A stretch of 64,000 bases of DNA, taken from the NCBI RefSeq assembly GCF_007997155.1, contig NZ_VORT01000006.1, positions 124,001 to 188,000 on the forward strand, read 5' to 3'. Below the pieces are notes generated by a model. That model saw nothing but the letters and a program-made list of their open reading frames with translations. It was not told the origin of the DNA and searched no databases. Source of the DNA: Aequorivita antarctica (lineage in GTDB: Bacteria; Bacteroidota; Bacteroidia; Flavobacteriales; Flavobacteriaceae). A program made the translations under genes and the position numbers. Position 1 is the stretch's first letter, and every line of letters starts with the position of its first letter. Positions 47,232 to 56,643 of the stretch are shown here, piece after piece.

Positions 47232-47264
47232 TTTTTTGAAGTAAATTAACCAAAGCATAAGCTG

Positions 47265-49052
47265 ATGAATACCGATATAGAAAATCTGTTTAAAGACAAA
47301 GTTTTAGGACATCCCGCGGGACTTTTTATACTTTTCTTTACCGAAATGTGGGAGCGTTTTTCCTTCTACGGAATGAGAATCCTTTTAGTGCTGTTTTTGA
47401 CGGCACCGCTACTTACCGATAATCCTGGATGGGATTGGCCACGGGAACACGCATTGGCACTTATTGGCACTTATGCTTCGCTACTGTATTTAACCCCAAT
47501 CATTGGTGGTTGGATTGCAGATAAAATAACTGGTTACAGAATGGCAGTGGTTATTGGTTGTGTAATAATGACTTTGGGCCACGCTTCTATGGCTATGGAG
47601 ACAACGGCTTCATTTTATTTAGGTCTTGCGCTTTTGGTTATTGGTACAGGTTTCTTTAAACCGAATATTACTTCCATCATCTCTGAAATGTACAAAGGCA
47701 AAGAGTCCAAAAAAGACGGTGCTTATACCATTTTCTATATGGGCGTAAATGCAGGGGCATTCTTCGGAATGATGCTTTGTGGTTATTTGGCCGAAAATTA
47801 CGGTTGGGCTTGGGGCTTTGGTCTTGCAGGTATCTTTATGTTCTTTGGAATGCTTCAATTTTTAATGGCGCATAAAATATTTGGTGATATTGGTGCGAAA
47901 CCTTCCAAGGTACACGAGGTGGAAATACCTCAAAATATAAATGAAGAAAGACCTGAACTGCGCAAAGAGGAAGAAGAAATTGCAATCAAGTTGAACCCTT
48001 TCACAATGTTTGATTATGTGCTGATTGTGCTGTCTTCGGTTGGTGGTTTGTTATATCTTTTCAACGATCCATTGGAAAAAATTTATGACACATCATTAGT
48101 GCCTTTTGAAATAGGTGGAATGAATGGGACCAATATTGTGGTGCTTGCAGCTTTGGCAATGTTCTTAATATTATTGGTTACCCGAATAGCGCGTTATTTA
48201 CCAATAGTAAGAGATAGATTAATTGCCGTTTCTATCTTTGGTCTATTCACCGTATTCTTTTTTGCATTTTTTGAACAATCTTTGGGTTCCATGACCCTTT
48301 TTGCACAGGATTATACCAATAGGGAACTTTCAGGGAATTCTGCCATTATTTTCAAAATTGTGGATGCTCTTTTAACTACTGTCCCCTTAATTATTATTTC
48401 TTGGGTAATCTACTTGCTTGTTAAAAAGACCCATAATAGAATACTTATATCTAACGTTGCACTTGTGCTAGCATTTATAGGTATTTGGGGGCTAGTAATA
48501 TTTAGATTGTACGATAAGTTCAGTCAAACTGAGTTGGAAGTAGATGCCACTTGGTTTGGGATTTTAAACTCATTCTTCATCATTACATTGGCGCCTATAT
48601 TTTCAAAATGGTGGGAAAGCAAATACAACCCAAGTGCTGCTGTAAAATATGGAATTGGTTTAATTCTATTGGGATTGGGCTTTGCAATTCTTTCTTACGG
48701 TGCTTCAGACATTCCTCCGGGAGCAATGACCGCCAAAGTGAGTATGATTTTCCTTATTTTAGCTTATTTGATGCACACTATGGGCGAGCTCTGTCTTTCT
48801 CCATTAGGACTGTCCTATTTAAGTAAATTGGTGCCAGCGCGTATGATTGGGTTTATGTTTGGCGTTTGGTATCTTGCTATAGCAGTTGGCCAAAAAGCTG
48901 CAAATACTATGGGGGGAATGATTGATAAAATTTCGGCAGAATATTCCATGGGAACATTCTTTTTGATATTTACCTTAATTCCAATTGCAGTAGGAATAAT
49001 TTCCATGCTTTTAAACCCTGTGTTGAAAAAATTAATGCACGGCATTCGTTAA
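47265..49052 (+). CDS. POT family oligopeptide transporter, long form
   Basis: A 595-aa paralogue of the preceding transporter, with EMWERFSFYGMRI, GGWIADKITGYRM and the PTR2-type FYMGVNAGAFFGMML. The extra length is two added segments: a charged loop (HEVEIPQNINEERPELRKEE, about 218-237) and an insertion of helices after it. Tandem POT genes suggest different substrate ranges or affinities. Confidence 0.95.
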   Translation: MNTDIENLFKDKVLGHPAGLFILFFTEMWERFSFYGMRILLVLFLTAPLLTDNPGWDWPREHALALIGTYASLLYLTPIIGGWIADKITGYRMAVVIGCVIMTLGHASMAMETTASFYLGLALLVIGTGFFKPNITSIISEMYKGKESKKDGAYTIFYMGVNAGAFFGMMLCGYLAENYGWAWGFGLAGIFMFFGMLQFLMAHKIFGDIGAKPSKVHEVEIPQNINEERPELRKEEEEIAIKLNPFTMFDYVLIVLSSVGGLLYLFNDPLEKIYDTSLVPFEIGGMNGTNIVVLAALAMFLILLVTRIARYLPIVRDRLIAVSIFGLFTVFFFAFFEQSLGSMTLFAQDYTNRELSGNSAIIFKIVDALLTTVPLIIISWVIYLLVKKTHNRILISNVALVLAFIGIWGLVIFRLYDKFSQTELEVDATWFGILNSFFIITLAPIFSKWWESKYNPSAAVKYGIGLILLGLGFAILSYGASDIPPGAMTAKVSMIFLILAYLMHTMGELCLSPLGLSYLSKLVPARMIGFMFGVWYLAIAVGQKAANTMGGMIDKISAEYSMGTFFLIFTLIPIAVGIISMLLNPVLKKLMHGIR

Positions 49053-49072
49053 AACACAATACTTTATACAAT

Positions 49073-49106
49073 AAAAGCGTTCCTTTTTGTGGAACGCTTT
49101 TTGTTT
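49073..49106 (+). terminator. Terminator after the POT genes
   Basis: AAAAGCGTTCC (49073-49083) pairs perfectly with GGAACGCTTTT (49091-49101), followed by TTGTTTT. It closes the DPP IV-POT-POT unit. Confidence 0.95.
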
Positions 49107-49136
49107 TATTATTTTGGAATTTTTAAAAAGATTTAG

Positions 49137-49670
49137 ATGAAAAATATTTTACTGTTTGTTTTTTTATTGACCATTGGTTCGGTTAATTCTCAGGAAATTA
49201 ACTGGCTGACAATGAATGAGGCCATTGCGGCGCAAAAAAAGGAACCCAAAAAGATTTTTATGGATGTTTACACCACATGGTGCGGTCCGTGCAAAATGCT
49301 CGATAAAAATACTTTTAGCGATAAAGAAGTTATTGAGTACGTTAACAAAAACTATTACGCAGTAAAGTTTAATGCCGAAGGTACTGAGAAAGTGGATTAT
49401 CAGGATTTTGTCTATACAAACCCAAACTATCAGGCAGAAAGAAAAGGAAGGAATTCACAACATTTGTTTGCGCACGCATTAAAAGTAAATGCATACCCAA
49501 CTGTTGTTTTCTTTAAGGAAAACGGTGATCTTATTCAGGCAGTACCTGGGTATAGAACACCTCAGCAACTGGAGATTTTTCTAAAAATGATCCACAGCGA
49601 TGATTATTTGAAAATTACCACAACGGAGGCTTGGGAGGATTATCAAAAAGATTTTAAATACACATTTTAG
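49137..49670 (+). CDS. Exported thioredoxin-fold protein
   Basis: A 177-aa protein with a signal peptide (ending GSVNSQ) and a thioredoxin domain. The redox pair Cys49-Cys52 is in TWCGPCKML and the cis-proline in NAYPTVVFF. It likely reduces or isomerises disulfides in the periplasm. It converges on the comEC-like gene, 27 bp away. Confidence 0.9.
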   Translation: MKNILLFVFLLTIGSVNSQEINWLTMNEAIAAQKKEPKKIFMDVYTTWCGPCKMLDKNTFSDKEVIEYVNKNYYAVKFNAEGTEKVDYQDFVYTNPNYQAERKGRNSQHLFAHALKVNAYPTVVFFKENGDLIQAVPGYRTPQQLEIFLKMIHSDDYLKITTTEAWEDYQKDFKYTF

Positions 49671-49697
49671 GATAGCATTTTCGGTTTCATATTCGGG

Positions 49698-51722
49698 CTA
49701 TTCTATTGGGAAAGCTCCTTGTTTGGCAGTATGGCTGAATGGGAGCTTTTTTAATTTGCAGGTTTTTTCCCAGCGTTTTACATACGTATAATAGTTGCTC
49801 CCATCAGCAATAATCTGTTTTGGTTTTAAGCTATCTATCAGTCTGTTGAGGTTTACTTTTGGACTATGGGTGAGCAAAAGTGTGTGGATTTTTTTTTGCT
49901 TTGGAAAGACGCCCAGACTATCCAATACCAGTATGTTTTTGTTATTAAATTGAAATAATTGGGGAAGTTTTTCTTCAGAATATGTTTCAATATTAATTGC
50001 GGTTTTAAATGATTTTATAGGATAGTTTTCAGCATTGTTTTTAGTTGAATCATTTCGAAAAAGTAAAAGATCCTTCCCGTTTTTATAGCCTAGAAGCGTC
50101 TGCTTGCTTTTCTGAAAAATGACTAATTGGTTCGATGAAGTTATTAATTCATCATAAATATAAATTGTTATAAATGCTGAAATTGCCAATAAAGAAGCCA
50201 CCAATCTGCGGTACTTCATTTTCATTAAAAACATTGACAAAAGAATAATCAATACATACGCTCCAACAACTTTTAGGGATGAAAAGTGAATATTTTTGAA
50301 TAGAAATTCATCTTGCAACGCAACCCAATGTATAAAGCCGTTGAGTCCCTCAATCAAAAAGTTATAGCTTGAAGCTAGCCAGTCTGGTAGGATTTCTAAC
50401 GTAGCCATTAGTACTATAAGAATTCCACCGCACATCAAAATTGTCAAAAAGGGCAATACTACAATATTGGTCACTAAAAACAAACCGGGAAATTGATGAA
50501 AATAATACAGGCTTAATGGCAGGACGCCAATTTGCGCACATACGGTAACGGCCAATATTGTCCATATTTTACGGACAATCCAGTATTTTGAATAACCAGC
50601 TTTATAGAAAAGAGGAAGCAGCCAAACAATAAAAAATACAGCCAAATAACTCAACTGAAACCCAAGCTGAAACAACCAAAGTGGGTTAATGATTAAAAGA
50701 GCCAAAAACGAAAGGAACAATGTATTTATCGAATTTGTTTCACGATCGAAAAGTTTGGCAAATGCAAAAAAGCTAAACATAGTTACCGCTCGTGTAACTG
50801 AAGGTGAGAGGCCAGAAAGCAAGGCAAAACCCCAAAGAAGTAGAACAATCAAAACAGATTTAAAAAACACACCATATTTTCCTTTGGACAATGGTTTGAA
50901 AACAAATGCGAGTATTACATACAGTATCCCCACATGCAGCCCAGAAACGGCCAAAATATGCACAGCTCCAGCAGCTGCATATTCGTTATACAAATTTTTG
51001 TCAATGTCTTTCTTTTCACCCAAAACCAGTGCTTGAATTATAGCGCGTTCATCGGTTTTCAGGTTTGTTTTTTGAAGTTTTTCTACAATCCCAGCACGAA
51101 GGTTTTGAGCCGCTCCCATTAAGGTTGGGGTTCCTTGCGCTGTTTTTAAAATTTCTTTTTCAGCAATGCGTAATTGACCGTAAACCCCAAGCGATTTCAT
51201 ATATTTTGAATAATCAAATTGATGTGGATTCAGCGGTTTTGAGATTTCGGAAATGGTGGTGTAGACCAATAAAATTTCATCGGCTGAAAATGATTTTTTT
51301 AAAGAATCTTTGGAAACATTCAGCAGTAATTTTCCTTGTGTAGCTATGCCATTTATTGCGTTTACCTCCGCAAAATATTTCAAATTGAATTTATCAGGTT
51401 TTAGGTTTTGAGTGATTTTCAACTGTAACAATTCCGCTTTATTTTCAGCTGCATAATGCGAATAATGATATTGTTGAAACTGTGGTAATCTTATTTGATA
51501 ACTGAAATAACCACTGGCAAAAAAGCATAAATAGGTAACAATTCCGAAGTAAACGTTTTGAATCAATTGCCTTCGGGCCCATAGCCATAGCACTGCTACT
51601 CCAAAAAGAAGTGCCAAAAGATATTTCAATAGAAAAGTTGAAGTAGGGAAAAAATGCGAAGTGAGAATTCCCAAAACCAGAAAAACTGAAAACTTTACGA
51701 CTGCGAAGTTTATGAATTTCAT
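49698..51722 (-). CDS. ComEC/Rec2-related membrane protein
   Basis: A 674-aa membrane protein with the ComEC layout. Three N-terminal helices and a DUF4131-type soluble domain (to about 200) precede the Competence domain (AVHILAVSGLHVGILYVILA, about 253-500). The C-terminal part (about 520-674) is a weak remnant of the metallo-beta-lactamase-like domain, with ILVLDSLGVFPKQ and LLLTHSPKVNLNRL but no HxHxDH motif. ComEC imports single-stranded DNA; whether this form does is uncertain. Upstream (51723-51916) I see only AT-rich DNA, no gene. Confidence 0.85.
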   Translation of the reverse strand: MKFINFAVVKFSVFLVLGILTSHFFPTSTFLLKYLLALLFGVAVLWLWARRQLIQNVYFGIVTYLCFFASGYFSYQIRLPQFQQYHYSHYAAENKAELLQLKITQNLKPDKFNLKYFAEVNAINGIATQGKLLLNVSKDSLKKSFSADEILLVYTTISEISKPLNPHQFDYSKYMKSLGVYGQLRIAEKEILKTAQGTPTLMGAAQNLRAGIVEKLQKTNLKTDERAIIQALVLGEKKDIDKNLYNEYAAAGAVHILAVSGLHVGILYVILAFVFKPLSKGKYGVFFKSVLIVLLLWGFALLSGLSPSVTRAVTMFSFFAFAKLFDRETNSINTLFLSFLALLIINPLWLFQLGFQLSYLAVFFIVWLLPLFYKAGYSKYWIVRKIWTILAVTVCAQIGVLPLSLYYFHQFPGLFLVTNIVVLPFLTILMCGGILIVLMATLEILPDWLASSYNFLIEGLNGFIHWVALQDEFLFKNIHFSSLKVVGAYVLIILLSMFLMKMKYRRLVASLLAISAFITIYIYDELITSSNQLVIFQKSKQTLLGYKNGKDLLLFRNDSTKNNAENYPIKSFKTAINIETYSEEKLPQLFQFNNKNILVLDSLGVFPKQKKIHTLLLTHSPKVNLNRLIDSLKPKQIIADGSNYYTYVKRWEKTCKLKKLPFSHTAKQGAFPIE

Positions 51723-51916
51723 CTGAAACCTTTTTTAGTTTATAGAGGTCAGATGGAATTCGCCAATATTAATTATGTTATAGAAAACATATTTGGGAAT
51801 TGCTCATTTAATACCCCAAGACTTAAGTAAAACCTTAAATCAATTGGAGAGAATAAACTTAAAAGTAGAAAATATTTCTCAGAAAAGCAAAAATTGCTAA
51901 AAGGAAGATTGCTATG

Positions 51917-52507
51917 CTAAATAACCCGTCTAACCTCTACAAAAGCTTTTTTCCAGTAATCTTCATCGAGTGATGAAATAATAACACCGGCTTGCGTTGT
52001 GGAGTGGATAAATTTTACTTCGCCACGTTTTGCTTCTACTACCAAACCCACGTGGGTTATGGTGTTTTTGCGACTCGTTTTGAAAAAGACTAAATCGCCC
52101 TCCTCAATATCTTTAAAGGAAATAAGAATCCCTTTGGTGGCCATGTCCCGCGATATTCGGGGCAATGTAATATTTTCTTTCTGGAAAGCTGTATATACTA
52201 ATCCGGAGCAATCCATTCCTGCATCTGTGGTGCCGCCAAATTTATATTTTGTGCCTTGAAAGGTTTTGGCGTAATCAATTATTCCTTTCTTTATTGTCTT
52301 CGGGCTTTCCTCATTGTTTGTGCCTTCGCTTTCTTCTTCATTTTTTCGTACGGAAACCTTATCGTTTTTATGCGGATTCACTTTCCGCACTGTTTTCGTT
52401 TCATTTTTGCCAATAATCGCTTCAGGAACTTTGCCCGTGTTCTTCGTGCTTCCGCAGGAAATAAGGAATAATGCGAAAAAAGAAAGGAGCAGTAGTTTTT
52501 TCATCAA
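51917..52507 (-). CDS. NlpC/P60 (C40) peptidase lipoprotein
   Basis: A 196-aa lipoprotein (lipidated Cys18 in FLISCGST) with a linker rich in Lys and Glu, then a C40 domain: nucleophile Cys100 in GMDCSGLV, His152 in ITHVGLV and polar third residue His168 in FIHST. It likely cuts peptidoglycan stem peptides as an outer-membrane-anchored endopeptidase. 42 bp separate it from lpxB upstream. Confidence 0.92.
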   Translation of the reverse strand: MMKKLLLLSFFALFLISCGSTKNTGKVPEAIIGKNETKTVRKVNPHKNDKVSVRKNEEESEGTNNEESPKTIKKGIIDYAKTFQGTKYKFGGTTDAGMDCSGLVYTAFQKENITLPRISRDMATKGILISFKDIEEGDLVFFKTSRKNTITHVGLVVEAKRGEVKFIHSTTQAGVIISSLDEDYWKKAFVEVRRVI

Positions 52508-52549
52508 TGGAAGAATAGTAAATTAATGTTTAAAAATATGAAATTTTAT

Positions 52550-53665
52550 TTACTTCTTGATTGTTGAATGGATTAGTTTGGCTGTGTTTTCACTTGCACC
52601 ACGCCCACCGAGTGCATTTTCGAGATCGTAGTAATCCAAAAACATTGTGGCGCGTTTGTAGGGATCCAGAATATTGGTCAATTCCCCTTTCAGCCTTTTT
52701 TTGTTGAAGTCGGTTTGAATAAGTTCAGTTACAACCATTTTATTGAGAATTAAATTCACCAATGAAATATAGTCCAATTTAATAACGCGTTTTGCAATTT
52801 CATACGAAACCCGACTGCCTTTATAACAAACTACTTGTGGCACTTTAAACAGTGCGGTTTCCAAGGTGGCGGTTCCTGAAGTAACCAGCGCTGCATGAGA
52901 AATACTCAAAAGGTCATAAGTTTTATTGGTAACAAAATGTACGTTTTTGGTGCTTAGAAATGTTTCATAAAACGATTTCTCTTGGCTTGGCGCACCTGCA
53001 ATAACAAATTGATATTCCTTGAAATCTTTAGCAACAGAAATCATTATTTCCAACATTTTTTTTATTTCCTGCTTTCGGCTTCCGGGAAGCAATGCTATAA
53101 TGGGACGTTCGTCTAGTGCGTTTTCTTTTTTGAAAGTTTCTGGGTCAACTTGCTTTTGGTTGTAGATAGCGTCAATCAACGGATGACCCACAAAATGTAC
53201 GGGGAAGTTGTGTTTTTCTTCATAAAAATCCTTTTCAAAAGGGAGGATTACATACATTTCGTCCACATCGCGTTTTATTTCTTTGATGCGGCCTTCTTTC
53301 CAAGCCCAGATTTGTGGGGAAATGTAATAATGTGTTTTATAGCCTTTCTGTCGCGCCCATTTAGCGATGCGAAGGTTAAAGCCTGGATAGTCTATAAAAA
53401 TAATTACATCAGGGTTGAAGGCTTCGATGTCTTTTTTGCAGAATTTAATATTCTTCAGAATGGTGCCAAGATTTATCACCACTTCGGCGAAGCCCATAAA
53501 TGCTAAATCACGGTAATGTTTTACCTCAATCCCGCCAGCAGCCTTCATCAAATCGCCACCCCAAAAACGGAAGTCAGCTTCAGTGTCTTCCTTTTTTAGG
53601 GCTTTCATTAAATTGGCTCCGTGTAAATCCCCGGATGCTTCGCCTGCTATGAGGTAGTATTTCAT
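52550..53665 (-). CDS. lpxB: Lipid-A-disaccharide synthase
   Basis: A 371-aa GT-B glycosyltransferase (family GT19) joining UDP-2,3-diacylglucosamine and lipid X. Start YLIAGEASGDLHGANLMKAL, then IDYPGFNLRIAKWARQKG and the UDP-binding segment LLPGSRKQEIKKM and GTATLETALFKVPQVVCYKG are diagnostic. Length is normal. It is in a minus-strand run with the C40 and comEC-like genes. Confidence 0.97.
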   Translation of the reverse strand: MKYYLIAGEASGDLHGANLMKALKKEDTEADFRFWGGDLMKAAGGIEVKHYRDLAFMGFAEVVINLGTILKNIKFCKKDIEAFNPDVIIFIDYPGFNLRIAKWARQKGYKTHYYISPQIWAWKEGRIKEIKRDVDEMYVILPFEKDFYEEKHNFPVHFVGHPLIDAIYNQKQVDPETFKKENALDERPIIALLPGSRKQEIKKMLEIMISVAKDFKEYQFVIAGAPSQEKSFYETFLSTKNVHFVTNKTYDLLSISHAALVTSGTATLETALFKVPQVVCYKGSRVSYEIAKRVIKLDYISLVNLILNKMVVTELIQTDFNKKRLKGELTNILDPYKRATMFLDYYDLENALGGRGASENTAKLIHSTIKK

Positions 53666-53688
53666 TGGTTTTGGTTAGAGGGTTGCAG

Positions 53689-53727
53689 GTTGCAAGTTAA
53701 AGGTTGTGCTGCAATAAAACTTGCAAC
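53689..53727. repeat. 10-bp inverted repeat between lpxB and ddl
   Basis: GTTGCAAGTT (53689-53698) and AACTTGCAAC (53718-53727) are perfect inverted copies, 19 nt apart. The surrounding sequence has further GTTGCA-like and CAACTTG-like halves. No T-run; possibly a decayed palindromic repeat. Confidence 0.6.
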
Positions 53728-53747
53728 TACCAACTTGTAAGCTGAAA

Positions 53748-54725
53748 CTACTTTAGTACATTCTGAATCAATATATCAAAAAATTCTGTCAACGTCATTC
53801 CTGCTTCGCGGGCTTGTTTTGGAATAATACTTTCTGTTGAAAGCCCTGGGTTGGTGTTTATTTCCAAGAAATAGGGCTTTCCTTTCTCTATGATGAATTC
53901 ACTGCGGGTGATGCCTTTCATATTCAGTAATTTATAGATACGAATAGCTTCTTTCTTGACCATTTCTGTTTCTTCTTCTGAAATTCTGGCAGGGGTTATT
54001 TCCTGTGACTTCCCAAGGTATTTGGCTTCGTAATCGAAGAATTCGTTTTCTGAAACAATTTCGGTCACTGGTAGCGCAATTATTTCTTTCCCATTATTAT
54101 AAACGCCTACGGAAACCTCAATTCCCACTATAGCCGTTTCAATGATTATTTCAGTATCTTCTGTAAATGCCTTTTCAATTGCAGGCATTATTTCATTCAT
54201 ATTGTTCACTTTACTAATGCCAAAACTAGAACCGGAACGATTTGGTTTTACGAAACAAGGTAGGCCCGTTTTTAGTATAACTTCATCCAGATTGATTTCG
54301 GTGCCTTCGTTCACATAATATGAATTTGCAGCGCGAACGCCGAAGTTTTTTAAAACAGAAAGACAATCACGTTTGTTGAAACTTAGTGCAGCTTGATAAT
54401 AATCCGTACTGGTGTGCGGAATTCCCAGCAATTCCCAATAGGCCTGTAAATAACCATCTTCGCCTGGAGTGCCGTGAATGGTGTTGAAAACAGCATCGGG
54501 GTGAATAGTTTCGGTGCCATTATTAAAACTGAAATCAGCTTTGTTTACCGGATGTTTTGTGCCGTTTTTGGCAACGAAGTACCAGCCTTCTTCCAAAATA
54601 TGGATCGGATACACTTCATATTTGCTTTTATCGAGGGCGTTGCAAACCACTCCGCCACTGTTTATCGAGATTTCAAACTCGCTGGAATAGCCGCCCATGG
54701 CAACGGCAATATGTTTTTTACCCAT
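53748..54725 (-). CDS. ddl: D-alanine--D-alanine ligase
   Basis: A 325-aa ATP-grasp ligase for peptidoglycan precursors. Seen are KHIAVAMGGYSSEFEISINS, NTIHGTPGEDGYLQAYWELL, the ATP-grasp loop VKPNRSGSSFGISKV and the metal-binding FLEINTNPGLSTESIIPKQA. Length is normal. It is divergent from the PASTA gene, itself a peptidoglycan-related family. Confidence 0.97.
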   Translation of the reverse strand: MGKKHIAVAMGGYSSEFEISINSGGVVCNALDKSKYEVYPIHILEEGWYFVAKNGTKHPVNKADFSFNNGTETIHPDAVFNTIHGTPGEDGYLQAYWELLGIPHTSTDYYQAALSFNKRDCLSVLKNFGVRAANSYYVNEGTEINLDEVILKTGLPCFVKPNRSGSSFGISKVNNMNEIMPAIEKAFTEDTEIIIETAIVGIEVSVGVYNNGKEIIALPVTEIVSENEFFDYEAKYLGKSQEITPARISEEETEMVKKEAIRIYKLLNMKGITRSEFIIEKGKPYFLEINTNPGLSTESIIPKQAREAGMTLTEFFDILIQNVLK

Positions 54726-54783
54726 AACAATTGATTACGTGTTTTCCGAAAACTTTTTAATAAATTAGGAAAACCTGCGTTTA

Positions 54784-54791
54784 CAAAAGTA
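54784..54791 (-). promoter_or_regulatory. -7 box of ddl
   Basis: Minus-strand TACTTTTG is an exact TAnnTTTG match, 58 bp ahead of the ddl start. No convincing -33 box. Confidence 0.4.
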
Positions 54792-54883
54792 TTAAAAAGT
54801 TGGAGTTGTCCGTTATCAGTTATCAGTTATCTGTTGACAATGGATTCAATCTCGATTTCGATTTCAATTTCAACAAAAGATAC

Positions 54884-54891
54884 TACCTTTG
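54884..54891 (+). promoter_or_regulatory. -7 box of the PASTA-rluD unit
   Basis: TACCTTTG is an exact match, about 35 bp upstream of the ATG at 54926. It supports that ATG as the true start rather than the TTG at 54800. A TTTC about 18 nt upstream is a weak -33 candidate. Just upstream (about 54812-54900) lie short direct repeats of GTTATCA and of TTTCAA-type hexamers. Confidence 0.55.
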
Positions 54892-54925
54892 GGCTTTAAA
54901 TTTTTGCGCATTAACAAACAAACGT

Positions 54926-55558
54926 ATGACTTTTTTCCAGTTCGTGTTTTCCAAGACATTTTTGAAGCAGTTGCTCTTGGCTATTGTTGCACTTCTAGTT
55001 TTGGCATTTTTGATTTTATGGTGGTTACGTTTTAGTACAAACCACAATGAAACGATAGAAGTGCCTAACCTCGCCAAAATGTCATTGGACAAAGTAGAGG
55101 AAGTGTTGGATGAAATGGATCTTCGGTATGAAATTTTGGATTCGGCAAATTATAATCCAGAATATCCAAAGTATTCTGTGATAGAGCAGATTCCAAAATC
55201 TGGAAAATTTGTAAAGGAAAACCGTAAACTTTATTTAACGCTAAACCCATCAGGATTTAGAAAGATTGAGGTGCCCGATGTTTTGGGCCGCACCCGTCGC
55301 CAAGCCGAGCCAACCTTGTTAGCTATGGGCTTTAAAATAGGAAAAATAAGTTTTAGCCCACATATTAGCGACAATGTTTTGGAAATGCGCTATAAAGGCG
55401 AAAAGCTCGTCCCGGGCACCCCGCTTCAAAAGACATCGATAATAGATTTGATCGTGGGTGATGAATCGCTTAACAGAATTCAATCTAATGAAGAATCAAC
55501 GAGTGGCGATGAAGAGGCTCCCGTTGAAAATGAAGAAAAGAACAATGGCGAATTTTAA
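54926..55558 (+). CDS. PASTA domain-containing membrane protein
   Basis: A 210-aa protein from the ATG at 54926. One membrane helix (about 15-33, LLAIVALLVLAFLILWWLRF) is followed by two PASTA domains outside the inner membrane: ETIEVPNLAKMSLDKVEEVL and RKIEVPDVLGRTRRQAEPTL, each with the VPx(L/V) start. An acidic tail ends the protein. PASTA domains bind peptidoglycan fragments or penicillin-binding partners; no kinase or transpeptidase domain is fused here. It overlaps the next gene by 14 bp. Confidence 0.88.
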   Translation: MTFFQFVFSKTFLKQLLLAIVALLVLAFLILWWLRFSTNHNETIEVPNLAKMSLDKVEEVLDEMDLRYEILDSANYNPEYPKYSVIEQIPKSGKFVKENRKLYLTLNPSGFRKIEVPDVLGRTRRQAEPTLLAMGFKIGKISFSPHISDNVLEMRYKGEKLVPGTPLQKTSIIDLIVGDESLNRIQSNEESTSGDEEAPVENEEKNNGEF

Positions 55559-56591
55559 GGAAGAAGAAATAGAAGAAACTGACGGTAGCGATGATCTTTA
55601 TGAGCATTTCCGTTTTAAAGCAGATAAAGGGCAGGGCGCACTCAGGGTTGATAAATATCTGATGAACTTGATTGAGAAAGCCACCCGAAACAAAATACAA
55701 AAGGCTGCAACGGCTGGAAATATTCACGTTAACGGCCTTCCCGTAAAATCAAACTACAAAGTAAAAGGCAATGATGTGGTGACGGTGCTTTTTGAGCATC
55801 CGCCGTATGAATTTCTTTTAGTGCCCGAAAACCTTCCGATAGATATAGTTTACGAAGACGATACCGTACTTGTAGTGAATAAACAACCAGGAATGGTTGT
55901 GCATCCAGGGCATGGCAATTATAGCGGAACGCTGATAAATGCGTTGACTTATCATTTCGAAAACCTTCCAAATAATTCCAGTAATCGCCCCGGACTTGTC
56001 CACAGAATAGACAAAGACACTAGCGGATTATTAGTAGTTGCAAAAACGGAGGAAGCGATGACGCATCTTGCCAAACAGTTTTTTGATAAAAGCACGGAGC
56101 GTGAATACGTGGCGCTGGTTTGGGGAAATGTTGAGGAAGATGAAGGGACTATTGAAGGCAACATTGGCCGTCACCCGAAAAACCGTTTGCAGAACACAGT
56201 TTACGAGAACGATGACGAAGAAAAAGGAAAGCCAGCTGTTACGCACTATAAAGTTTTGGAACGTTTGGGCTATGTAACCTTTGTTTCTTGCCGTTTGGAG
56301 ACTGGCCGCACCCACCAAATCCGTGTGCATATGAAATACATAGGCCATACGCTTTTCAATGACGAACGTTACGGGGGCGAAAAGATATTGAAAGGAACAA
56401 CTTTCACTAAATACAAGCAGTTTGTGGATAATTGTTTTAAGGTATTGCCACGGCAAGCTTTACACGCCAGAACACTTGGATTTGTTCATCCCGTTACTAA
56501 TGAATTTATGCGTTTTGAATGTCCCATTCCCGAAGATATAGAAGCATGTTTAGAGAAGTGGCGGAATTATTCGCAGAACTTTAAAGAGTAA
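55545..56591 (+). CDS. rluD: RluD-type 23S rRNA pseudouridine synthase
   Basis: A 348-aa protein from ATG 55545 (a longer GTG-started frame reaches 55458 but would lie inside the PASTA gene). An S4 RNA-binding domain (ALRVDKYLMNLIEKATRNKI, about 27-90) is followed by the RluA-family catalytic domain; the catalytic Asp is in RPGLVHRIDKDTSGLLVVAK. RluD modifies helix 69 of 23S rRNA. RluA/C/D cannot be told apart with certainty by eye. It shares the PASTA gene's promoter. Confidence 0.88.
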   Translation: MANFKEEEIEETDGSDDLYEHFRFKADKGQGALRVDKYLMNLIEKATRNKIQKAATAGNIHVNGLPVKSNYKVKGNDVVTVLFEHPPYEFLLVPENLPIDIVYEDDTVLVVNKQPGMVVHPGHGNYSGTLINALTYHFENLPNNSSNRPGLVHRIDKDTSGLLVVAKTEEAMTHLAKQFFDKSTEREYVALVWGNVEEDEGTIEGNIGRHPKNRLQNTVYENDDEEKGKPAVTHYKVLERLGYVTFVSCRLETGRTHQIRVHMKYIGHTLFNDERYGGEKILKGTTFTKYKQFVDNCFKVLPRQALHARTLGFVHPVTNEFMRFECPIPEDIEACLEKWRNYSQNFKE

Positions 56592-56598
56592 TTGCCAA

Positions 56599-56627
56599 GT
56601 CGAGCAGAGGTCTCGACTGCGCTCGAC
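56599..56627. repeat. Dispersed TCGACTGCGCTCGA repeat, copy 1
   Basis: GTCGAGC (56599-56605) and GCTCGAC (56621-56627) form a 7-bp inverted repeat. The 16-mer TCTCGACTGCGCTCGA (56611-56626) recurs at 63967. It lies between the convergent rluD and FG-GAP genes. Confidence 0.7.
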
Positions 56628-56643
56628 CGGACAATTAATTATT

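Noticed and set aside
54800-54925. Longer PASTA protein starting at TTG 54800
   Set aside because: The extra 42 residues lie over simple repeats and upstream of the -7 box at 54884, and they precede a normal Met and membrane helix.
55458-55544. Longer RluD starting at GTG 55458
   Set aside because: This would lie wholly within the PASTA gene; the start at 55545 is a normal ATG just before the acidic N-terminus and the S4 domain.
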